Below are positions 13,901-20,495 of a DNA stretch of 25,045 bases, one piece after another. The notes beneath the pieces were generated by a model, which was given only the letters and a program-made list of their open reading frames with translations, had not been told where the DNA came from and made no database searches. Source of the stretch: an uncultured Oscillospiraceae bacterium. GTDB taxonomy: Bacteria; Bacillota; Clostridia; Oscillospirales; Oscillospiraceae. The stretch is taken from the NCBI GenBank assembly GCA_934623575.1, contig CAKTVL010000023.1:1-25045 (forward strand), written 5' to 3'. Both the position numbers and the translations under genes were made by a program. Numbering within the stretch: position 1 is the first letter of the stretch; each line of letters opens with the position of its first letter.

Positions 13901-13944
13901 AAAAAGTCCCCGGAGCTGCCCGGTAAGGGGCAATTCCGGGGACT
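13901..13944 (-). terminator. Rho-independent terminator of the sensor kinase operon
   Basis: On the minus strand a 10-bp perfect outer stem (AGTCCCCGGA with TCCGGGGACT) encloses an additional inner TGCCC/GGGCA stem, and is followed by TTTTT. It begins nine bases after the kinase stop codon. Confidence 0.9.
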
Positions 13945-13952
13945 CTGTTCTA

Positions 13953-16532
13953 TTAAACGCCGCGCTGCCGCAGAAGCTGCGTCAGGGTCTCCGTCAGCTG
14001 CTCCAGGTCCACGGGCTTCGTCAGGTGTGCGTTCATGCCGGCGTCCAGGCTGCGCTGGATGTCATCCCGGAAGCTGTTGGCCGACATGGCCACGATGGGC
14101 ACCGTGCCTGCGTCGGGCCGCGGCAGGGCCCGTATGGCCTTCGTCGCCTCTAGACCGTTCATCTCCGGCATCATCACATCCATCAGTATGGCGTCCACCT
14201 GTCCCGGCGCGGAGGCGGAGAAGGCATCCACCGCTTCCCTGCCGTTCCAGGCCCTGGTGACGGTCACGCCCTGCTCCTCCAGCAGGCAGGACGCCACCTC
14301 CATGTTCAGCTCGTTGTCCTCCGCCACCAGGATACGCAAGCCGTCCAGTGCCTTTGCTCCCTCCTCCGGCGCCGGCGCTTCTTCCTGCTGATAGGTCTTA
14401 TCCAACTTGAAGGTCAGCTGCACCCGGAAGGTGGTACCCTCGCCCTTTCTGGACTCACAGGTCACCGTGCCGCCCATGGCGTCCACGAGCTTCTTCATGA
14501 TGGACAGGCCCAGCCCCACACCCTCGTAGGTGCTGCGGGCGCTGACCGCCTCCTGAGTGAACGGCTCGAACATGCGCTGCTGGAATTCCTCGCTCATGCC
14601 GATGCCGTTGTCCGCGCAGACGAACTCGTATGTCACCTTGTCGTCGGTCTTGCTGACCAGGCTGGTATCCACCCGGACATAGCCGCCGGGCTCGGTGTAC
14701 TTGACGGCGTTGCTCGTCATGTTCATGATGACCTGGCTCACGTGGCGCGGGCTGCCCAGCACATGGGTATAGAGCACCGGCATACGGCGCAGCGCCTCGA
14801 ACCGAACGTTTCTGGCCTCGGCCTGGGGCGTGAGGATCGTGTTGACGTTGTCCAGCACCGCCGTCAGGTCGAAGGGCACCTCCTCCAGCAGCAGTCTGTC
14901 GCTCTCCATCTTGCTCATGTCCAGCACGCTGTTGACCAGATCCAGCAGCACGTGCAGCGCTATGGACGCGTTTTTGCGGCAGTGAGCCTGCAGCTCAATG
15001 TCCTCCGGGTGCTTGTCCGCCATCTCGATATAGCCCCGCAGGCCGTTGATGGGCGTGCGGACATCGTGGCTGATGCGGCGCAGGAACTCGGTCTTGGCGT
15101 TGTTGGCGATCCTGGCCTCCTCCGCCTCCTTCAGTATCCGCGCCTGATAGTCCGCCTCGCGGCTCTTCTCCTGGTCGATGTCCTGCAGCAGCGCCAGCAC
15201 ATGGCGCGGCCTGCCGTCCTCCGCATAGTCCACCGCCGCGGCGCTGACGCGGCACCACTTGATCTCATCGCCGTTGATAGCCTGATAGTCGGTGTAAAAG
15301 CTCTTGCGCACGTCCGTCAGGTTCTCCTGGCTCAGGCTTTCGCGGATAAACTCGATAGACATACGCCAGTCGATCTCCGGGCAGTAGGACGGCACGATCA
15401 TGGAGTCCATGAACGACTGCTTCAGCCGGGTGTACACGCCGCTCTGCGGGATCTTGTCCTGCAGCCAGGGCGCCATGTAGATGGTGTCGTAGCGGTCCTC
15501 GTCCAGGTCCACATAGAACAGCGTGAAATAGATGGTCTCCAGCGCCTGCAGCATACTGACCGTCTGGCGCAGGTTGTCGTTGCTCTTGCGCAGCTCCTCC
15601 TGCTTCTCATACAGCGCGCGATTCCGCATCAGGATAAACAGCAGGATCACCACGCAGTATACCGCCGCGAACACTGCGGCGGGCAGAAGCCAGGCGGAGG
15701 CCATGGTCACCGCCGGATAGTAGACGTACAGGCTGTAGTTCTCACAGCCGGAGCGATAGCCCCAATAGGTGGCGCCGTCCGCACGGAAGCGGTGCAGGCT
15801 GTCGTCCTTCGGCAGCTGAGACAGCGCCTGCAGAGCGGCATTCTCCGCCACCGCCTGTCCCACCAGATCGGTCTCGCTGGCCACGCGCACCGTGCCGTTT
15901 TCCGCGATGGCATAGTGGCCGCTGTGCTCCAGGCGCAGTCCCGTGAGCATGGTCTCCAGATCGTTCTCCGTGCCGGTGATCAGGCCGGAGGGCTGGCGGT
16001 AGAAGCCCACCAGGATGCCGGGCGCGTCCTTCCGCGCCACGGCGCACACGTCGTAGAACTCGCCGCCCGCCGACAATCGCTCCAGATAGACCTTGGCCGG
16101 GTGGTCGATGATGTCCGCGAAGCGGCTGCCGTCGGGGGTCCTGGCCCAGCCGTCGTTCCGGAAGCGGCGGGTATAGCCGGAGGCCTCCAGCTTCAGGCTG
16201 CCGTCCAGCAGCGCCACGCCGCTGAGACGCAGGCTGTCCACATACTGCTCCAGATAGTCGTCCGACGCCAGCTGCGGCTGGCGGGCCAGATCGTCACTGA
16301 GGTCCCGCATCACGTCGCTGAGGTAGAACATGCTCTTGGTGCGGTCCGCCGCCGTCAGCTTGTTGAAGCTGACGCACTCCAGCTTCATGATGCCGATGGC
16401 GCTCTGGGCCGCCGCGGCGATGTCCATCATTTCCCGGTGCACCGCCAGCGCGGTGACCAGGAGCAGCAGGGCCAGCCCGGTGCATATAACGCCGCGAAGC
16501 GTAACGTGAAGCTGTCGCTTTTCCTTACGCAT
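13953..16532 (-). CDS. Hybrid sensor histidine kinase with C-terminal receiver domain
   Basis: The 859-residue protein has an N-terminal helix (about 13-31), an extracytoplasmic sensor region to about 270, a second helix (about 275-297), a coiled linker, a PAS-like region (about 325-460), HisKA with the phospho-acceptor His489 in SHDVRTPING, an HATPase domain (NAVKYTEPGG, DNGIGMSEEF, GVGLGLSIMKKL), and a receiver domain with phospho-acceptor Asp785 in LMDVMMPEMNG. There is no DNA-binding or other output domain, so the phosphoryl group must pass to a partner encoded elsewhere. The start at 16532 has GGAGG eight bases upstream; the TTG at 16538 is too close to it. The gene overlaps the binding-protein gene by 8 bases, pointing to joint function. 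Confidence 0.93.
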   Translation of the reverse strand: MRKEKRQLHVTLRGVICTGLALLLLVTALAVHREMMDIAAAAQSAIGIMKLECVSFNKLTAADRTKSMFYLSDVMRDLSDDLARQPQLASDDYLEQYVDSLRLSGVALLDGSLKLEASGYTRRFRNDGWARTPDGSRFADIIDHPAKVYLERLSAGGEFYDVCAVARKDAPGILVGFYRQPSGLITGTENDLETMLTGLRLEHSGHYAIAENGTVRVASETDLVGQAVAENAALQALSQLPKDDSLHRFRADGATYWGYRSGCENYSLYVYYPAVTMASAWLLPAAVFAAVYCVVILLFILMRNRALYEKQEELRKSNDNLRQTVSMLQALETIYFTLFYVDLDEDRYDTIYMAPWLQDKIPQSGVYTRLKQSFMDSMIVPSYCPEIDWRMSIEFIRESLSQENLTDVRKSFYTDYQAINGDEIKWCRVSAAAVDYAEDGRPRHVLALLQDIDQEKSREADYQARILKEAEEARIANNAKTEFLRRISHDVRTPINGLRGYIEMADKHPEDIELQAHCRKNASIALHVLLDLVNSVLDMSKMESDRLLLEEVPFDLTAVLDNVNTILTPQAEARNVRFEALRRMPVLYTHVLGSPRHVSQVIMNMTSNAVKYTEPGGYVRVDTSLVSKTDDKVTYEFVCADNGIGMSEEFQQRMFEPFTQEAVSARSTYEGVGLGLSIMKKLVDAMGGTVTCESRKGEGTTFRVQLTFKLDKTYQQEEAPAPEEGAKALDGLRILVAEDNELNMEVASCLLEEQGVTVTRAWNGREAVDAFSASAPGQVDAILMDVMMPEMNGLEATKAIRALPRPDAGTVPIVAMSANSFRDDIQRSLDAGMNAHLTKPVDLEQLTETLTQLLRQRGV

Positions 16533-17319
16533 CGGCAAGTCCTCCCAGCGCCTTTTCCGTCACCACGCCATACGCCTCCAAAATACGCTTTGTCGTGCCG
16601 TCGGCCAGCATTCCCGCCAATGCGGCGGAGAGCTTTTCCCGCAGCACAGCGTCGCCGTCCTTGGCAAAGGCCACGCCCAGCGCGGCATGGCTCAGATCCT
16701 CCTCCAGGAAGCGATAGGCCACGCCGTCGTTGTTCAGTGCCTCACGCAGTGCCGCCGCATAGCCCGCGCAGGCATCCACATAGTCGTTGCGCAGCGCGGT
16801 GGAGATCTCCTCCACGGCGTTCAGGCTGTACACGGTGCCCACCTGGGGGATGTTTTCCTCGGTGTTCTCCAGGAAGATATTCTCCGCCTTGGTGCCCACG
16901 CGCACGGCGATGCTCTTGCCCTCCAGATCACTGAGGGACTGTATGGCGCTGCTCTCCAGCACCGCCACCACCTGTCGGCTGTACATATACGGCCCTACCC
17001 ACGCGAAATCGTCCTCCTGGCCGTCCATGGAGAAGCAGCTCCAAAGGCAGTCCACCTGCCCGTCGGCCAGCAGTGCCTCCCGCTGGCTCCAGTCGATCCG
17101 CTTGAACACCGGCTCATAGCCCATGCGGCGGCAGGCCTCCCGGGCCAGCTCCACGTCCATGCCCGCCGGCTCGCCGTCCGCGTCGGCGTAAGTGTATGGT
17201 TCATAGTCGTCGCAGCCGATCACCAGCTGCGGCAGCGATTCCTCCTGCGCGCCGCAGCCTGCCAGCAGCACAGCACACAGCAGCGCGGCGATCACCTGCA
17301 AAATACGCCTTCCCGGCAT
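16525..17319 (-). CDS. Solute-binding lipoprotein of the amino-acid (SBP_bac_3) family
   Basis: The 264-residue protein has a lipoprotein signal ending VLLAGC with Cys22 as the lipidation site, followed by a family-3 solute-binding fold (amino-acid/opine type): LVIGCDDYEPYTYADADGEP at the start, GMDVELAREACRRMGY, and the hinge region SIAVRVGTKAENIF. No permease or ATPase is nearby; the gene overlaps a hybrid histidine kinase by 8 bases. It is therefore more likely a ligand-sensing partner of the kinase than an importer component, as in periplasmic-binding-protein coupled or BvgS-like sensors. The start at 17319 precedes the signal peptide; the longer frame to 17382 adds non-signal residues. 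The ligand is unknown. Confidence 0.88.
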   Translation of the reverse strand: MPGRRILQVIAALLCAVLLAGCGAQEESLPQLVIGCDDYEPYTYADADGEPAGMDVELAREACRRMGYEPVFKRIDWSQREALLADGQVDCLWSCFSMDGQEDDFAWVGPYMYSRQVVAVLESSAIQSLSDLEGKSIAVRVGTKAENIFLENTEENIPQVGTVYSLNAVEEISTALRNDYVDACAGYAAALREALNNDGVAYRFLEEDLSHAALGVAFAKDGDAVLREKLSAALAGMLADGTTKRILEAYGVVTEKALGGLADA

Positions 17320-17393
17320 AACATCGTCAACCCCTTCACTTGGAAAACAGTAAAAAAGAGCGGCCGCACTGTCTGTGACCACTCCCGAGGCGG

Positions 17394-17412
17394 CGGCGCA
17401 TATACTGCGCCG
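17394..17412. other. Hairpin in the leader of the sensor operon
   Basis: CGGCGCA and TGCGCCG form a perfect 7-bp stem around a five-base loop inside the roughly 130-base leader between the promoter at 17457-17485 and the ATG at 17319. Further down the leader, a GCGGCCGC element is followed on the minus strand by TTTTTT, which could act as an attenuator. No function is established. Confidence 0.4.
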
Positions 17413-17456
17413 TATTACACTTTTTTACCCCGTGACGTCCGAAAAATGACGTGCTG

Positions 17457-17485
17457 ATTATAGCCCTCTTCCCTTGTATTTTCAA
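17457..17485 (-). promoter_or_regulatory. Promoter of the sensor lipoprotein-kinase operon
   Basis: On the minus strand the -35 TTGAAA (17480-17485) and the exact -10 TATAAT (17457-17462) are 17 bp apart. The stretch 17486-17703 beyond it is AT-richer, holds a TTTAGCGCTAAA palindrome and a possible plus-strand extended -10 (TGGTATAAT ending at 17664), but no gene. Confidence 0.75.
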
Positions 17486-17703
17486 GGCTTTAGCGCTAAA
17501 AAGTTGTAAATTCGTCCATCTCCGACACAGTTGGTGGAATGCTACATTGGGTACCCACCTGCACGATTTTTCGCTAATTTCATTTGAGATAGTCTTTTCT
17601 GCTTTCCACGCGGTCAGGTGCTGCCGCGCCTCAGGATGCGCTTTTCGCGGTACGTTGGTATAATGAACACGCCGTGTCACAACTTATGTCCAATGCGCAC
17701 TAA

Positions 17704-17880
17704 TTTCCAGTTAATGGCAGCATTTCACTTGAAATCCAAGGGCGTTCAGGCTACAATTTGCAGCAGGCGCGGCGGGATGCCACCACGGGCGACGCGGGCA
17801 TACTGCTCTACGGTCTGACGTCCCTGAGCAGCTACACCGGCACGGCGCTGGTGCTGCGGTCCAAAAAGCACGAGGACTGA
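17704..17880 (+). pseudogene. C-terminal remnant with sortase-signal-like tail
   Basis: A reading frame of 58 codons without an ATG start runs from just after a TAA at 17701 to a TGA at 17878-17880. Its last 33 residues begin DATTGDAGILLYG, continue as a hydrophobic stretch (LTSLSSYTGTALVL), and end in the basic RSKKHED. This is the order TGD motif, hydrophobic helix, positive tail, found at the C-terminus of cell-wall proteins processed by sortase in Clostridia (LPxTG-like, here degenerate because the Leu-Pro is missing). Everything before it is lost or unrecognisable, so it is read as the tail of a deleted surface-protein gene. It is followed by a strong terminator, consistent with a once-functional gene end. 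Confidence 0.5.
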
Positions 17881-17911
17881 GCCGCCCAAGGGAAAATAAG
17901 CGCACATAAAG

Positions 17912-17949
17912 CGCCCGCCGCAGGCACTGCCTGCGGCGGGCGTTCTTTT
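17912..17949 (+). terminator. Terminator after the surface-protein remnant
   Basis: A 15-base inverted repeat (17912-17926 with 17928-17942) with a minimal loop is followed by TTCTTTT on the plus strand. It also separates the convergent aldolase remnant ending at 17973. Confidence 0.82.
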
Positions 17950-17972
17950 CCCTTTGGTGCGCGCGGCTGCGC

Positions 17973-18479
17973 TCACTTCAGCGTGGCGGCCACCTGACGC
18001 AGCAGCGCTTCGGCGGTGGCTTTTCTGTCGATCTCCGAGACCTTGACGATCAGCTGGTACAGGGACACGTTCTCCTCCTGCGCCACCTGATGGAACAGCT
18101 TCAGGAAGGAGGAATGGCAGCCGGACAGGCCCAGCACCAGGTCCTCGGGCACCACCGCCGGGCGGTAGTGATACGCCGCCATGTCGGGGATCAGCTCGTT
18201 GTCCAGATAGGCCAGCAGCCGATAGAGATCCACGCCGTCCAGCAGGTCCTGCCGCTGCAGCGCGGCCACCGCCAGCTCCGTGGAGCAGTTGCCGGCGCTG
18301 CGGGCCATGCCCAGCAGACCGCAGTCCACCTCCTCCGCGCCGACCTCTGCCGCCGCCTCGTCCGCCAGCGCCTCCGGCGTGCAGATATAAGCCTTCATCA
18401 GGGAGTAGCGGCAGGTCAGGCCCGCGTCCTTGATCCTATATATCGTGGATTGACTTTGCAAAACTCGCGTTTTGCTCAA
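17973..18479 (-). pseudogene. Internally deleted HMGL-like aldolase (DmpG/MhpE type)
   Basis: The 168-codon frame resembles parts of 4-hydroxy-2-oxovalerate aldolase-like TIM-barrel proteins. IKDAGLTCRYSLMKAY (from about residue 16) fits the middle of the barrel, GLLGMARSAGNCSTELAVA fits the late GmgrgaGN motif, and GLSGCHSSFLKLFHQVA with the end RQVAATLK fits the C-terminal DmpG region. The N-terminal half, with the catalytic Asp and Arg, is absent. Between LADEA and EVGAEEVDC the stretch of about 50 residues that normally contains the DxxG and GxHxHN metal motifs is also missing. The first 15 codons are unrelated and look like a deletion junction. It cannot be an active aldolase; a retained binding role is possible but unlikely. 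Confidence 0.6.
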
Positions 18480-18563
18480 CCCTATGATTTTCTATTTTCT
18501 ATGTGTTCATTGTATGCGATACTAAGAAACAATTTCAAAGCATCTAAAGATACCCGTCCCGGC

Positions 18564-18592
18564 TCGACAGGCTTGTTCAAGAATGGTATAAT
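18564..18592 (+). promoter_or_regulatory. Promoter of the sigma/anti-sigma operon
   Basis: TCGACA (18564-18569) is one base from the consensus -35; TATAAT (18587-18592) is exact; the spacer is 17 bp. This looks like a vegetative sigma-A promoter. I could not define a second, ECF-type promoter by eye. The preceding 18480-18563 is AT-rich and empty. Confidence 0.7.
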
Positions 18593-18667
18593 ACTAAAAA
18601 ACTTTCCATCCCCTGCAATAAAACGCCGCGTCCGTGCATTACACGGATGACAGGAGACAAATGGCCT

Positions 18668-19243
18668 ATGCTCAGTATGCTGATGACAACCGAATACGCG
18701 CTGACTGCGGACAACGACACGTTAAAGCGGCTGCTGACCGGTGTTGCCGCCGGTGACCGGGAGGCGCTGGCGGAGCTGTACCGCCGTACCAGAATGTCAG
18801 TGTACGGCATGGCGCTGTCCTATCTCCACAGCGCCCACGACGCCCAGGACATGACCCAGGATGTGTTCGTCCGAGTCTGGGACTGCGCATCCCAGTATCG
18901 CCCCACCGGCTCACCTATGGGCTGGCTGCTGACGGTGTGCCGCAATCTCTGTCTGATGCAGCTGCGCAGCGACAGCCGCAGCACCGCCCTTACCGACGAG
19001 GAATGGGATGCCGTTCCCGCAGAGGAAACGGGCTTGTCCGCCGACGAGCGTGTGCTTCTGCAGCACGCACTGGCCACGCTGGGCGAGGATGAGCGGCGTA
19101 CCGTGTTGCTCCATGCCGTCACGGGGCTGAGGCATCGTGAGATCGCGACGCTGCTGGAGCTGCCGCTGGCCACCGTCCTGTCAAAATATCACAGAGCATT
19201 GAAGAAAATGCGCAGCTTTCTGGAAGGAGATGACGCCCGATGA
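18668..19243 (+). CDS. ECF-type RNA polymerase sigma factor
   Basis: The product of about 191 residues has sigma region 2 (AELYRRTRMSVYGMALSYL, DAQDMTQDVFVRVWD, GWLLTVCRNLCLMQLRS) and region 4 with the helix-turn-helix (TGLRHREIATLLELPLATVLSKYHRALKKM). There is no region 1 or 3, as expected for ECF sigma factors that direct polymerase to a small regulon. The start is uncertain: in-frame ATGs occur at 18647, 18668, 18677 and 18683; I prefer 18668 because AGGAG lies 11 bases ahead. The stop overlaps the next gene as ATGA, so sigma and anti-sigma are translationally coupled. Confidence 0.92.
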   Translation: MLSMLMTTEYALTADNDTLKRLLTGVAAGDREALAELYRRTRMSVYGMALSYLHSAHDAQDMTQDVFVRVWDCASQYRPTGSPMGWLLTVCRNLCLMQLRSDSRSTALTDEEWDAVPAEETGLSADERVLLQHALATLGEDERRTVLLHAVTGLRHREIATLLELPLATVLSKYHRALKKMRSFLEGDDAR

Positions 19244-20439
19244 CCAACGATCTTGTAGAAAAGCGTCTGGCTGATGTGCTGGAAAAGACAGCGCCGGACG
19301 ATGTGGATGGCGTTCTCTCCCGCTGTGAAGAGCGGAAAGGAACGGTACTACCAATGACAACAAGAAAACCGAAAAAAAGATGGGCCACACTGGTAGCTGC
19401 CTGTCTGGCAGTGCTGCTGGTGGGCGGCGGACTGTTCTATCAGCAGGCCAACGCCGTGGCGTCCGTGGTGTCGCTGGATGTGAACCCCAGCATCGAGCTA
19501 AAGGTCAGCAAAAGCGAAAAAATCCTCTCCTGCACGCCCCTGAACGACGACGCCAAAACGGTGCTGGCGGATATGGGCGGCGGCGCAGACCTCAAGGGCG
19601 CCAAGCTGGACGTGGCGGTGAATGCCATCGTGGGCGGTCTGGTGCGCAGCGGCTATCTCAGCGATATTTCCTCCGCCATCATGATCTCTGTGGAGGACAA
19701 CGACACGGCGCGGGCGGAAAAGCTCCAGCGGGAGCTGACCAGCGCCGTGGACGGCGTGCTGCAGACGAGCGAAGCAAAGGCCGCCGTCCTGACGCAGACG
19801 CTGACGCAGGACGCGGGGCGGGAACAGCAGGCTCGGGAAAACAACATTTCCACCGGAAAAGCGGCGCTGGTGAACCACGTGCTCGCACTCAACTCTGCAC
19901 TCAAGTTTGACGCACTGGCAAAGCTCTCGGTGGAGGAACTGAAGGATCTTGCAGAAGCAGGTGCGCCCGCCATGCCCATCGGCAAAGCTGCCGCCGCCTA
20001 TGCTGCGGAGCAGTATGCCGGAACAACGGCGCTGGACTCCGTCACAGCAGAGGTCGATTCCGAACTGGACGAATCTCCCGCCCACTACGAGGTGGAGCTG
20101 CACACGGCATGGGGCGAGTTCGAGTATCTGGTAGATGCTTACACGGGAAAGGTGATCAGCGGGCAGAAGGACTTGCTGACCACGGCCCCTGTAGGGGACG
20201 AGACGGCAAAGCCTACTGTGCCCACCGGCGACATCGGCCATGCCAAGGCGAAGTCCATCGCCCTGAACCACGCGGGCGTGAGCGAGAACAAGGCGTATGA
20301 CATGGAGATCGAGCTGGACGATGAGGACGGCACGCTCGTCTATGAGGTCGAGTTCAAATCCGGCGGCATGGAGTACAGCTACGAGATCAACGCCGCCACC
20401 GGCGCGGTCCTGAAGCACGAAGCGGGGCGGGAAGACTGA
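19240..20439 (+). CDS. RsgI-like anti-sigma factor with two extracellular PepSY domains
   Basis: The 399-residue protein has a short cytoplasmic N-terminus (1-47, presumed sigma-binding), one membrane helix (48-67), then an RsgI-like juxtamembrane domain with SLDVNPSIELKV at 78-89. In clostridial RsgI proteins the Asn-Pro bond in this motif (here N82-P83) is autoproteolysed as part of transmembrane signalling. A helical linker (about 155-245) leads to two PepSY domains (about 247-306 and 330-393), each with the EVEL or YEVEF strand followed by DAYTGKV or NAATGAV. RsgI proteins of cellulosome producers carry polysaccharide-binding outer domains; PepSY modules here are a different sensor head. 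It overlaps the sigma gene by four bases. Its C-terminal half is nearly duplicated, inverted, at 24461-25045. Confidence 0.88.
   Translation: MTNDLVEKRLADVLEKTAPDDVDGVLSRCEERKGTVLPMTTRKPKKRWATLVAACLAVLLVGGGLFYQQANAVASVVSLDVNPSIELKVSKSEKILSCTPLNDDAKTVLADMGGGADLKGAKLDVAVNAIVGGLVRSGYLSDISSAIMISVEDNDTARAEKLQRELTSAVDGVLQTSEAKAAVLTQTLTQDAGREQQARENNISTGKAALVNHVLALNSALKFDALAKLSVEELKDLAEAGAPAMPIGKAAAAYAAEQYAGTTALDSVTAEVDSELDESPAHYEVELHTAWGEFEYLVDAYTGKVISGQKDLLTTAPVGDETAKPTVPTGDIGHAKAKSIALNHAGVSENKAYDMEIELDDEDGTLVYEVEFKSGGMEYSYEINAATGAVLKHEAGRED
19855..20427 (+). repeat. Left arm of the long inverted repeat (PepSY region)
   Basis: This segment of the anti-sigma gene matches the reverse complement of 24475-25045. 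Over 19855-20155 I count about 30 mostly synonymous differences by eye; over 20156-20363 there are none; after 20364 single differences resume and homology ends near the stop codon. The right arm continues beyond the window. Confidence 0.9.
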
Positions 20440-20460
20440 CCGCTATCAAAAATAGCAAAG

Positions 20461-20490
20461 CAGGGCAGGCTGCACCGGCAGCCTGCCCTG
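20461..20490. terminator. Terminator between the anti-sigma and cohesin genes
   Basis: A perfect 13-bp stem (20461-20473 with 20478-20490, loop ACCG) is followed by TCTCTTTA on the plus strand. It lies between the convergent genes ending at 20439 and 20496. Confidence 0.85.
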
Positions 20491-20495
20491 TCTCT

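Noticed and set aside
14742..16934. A 730-codon open frame on the plus strand
   Set aside because: It is antisense to the hybrid kinase and binding-protein genes, which carry all expected motifs; no protein family is visible in it.
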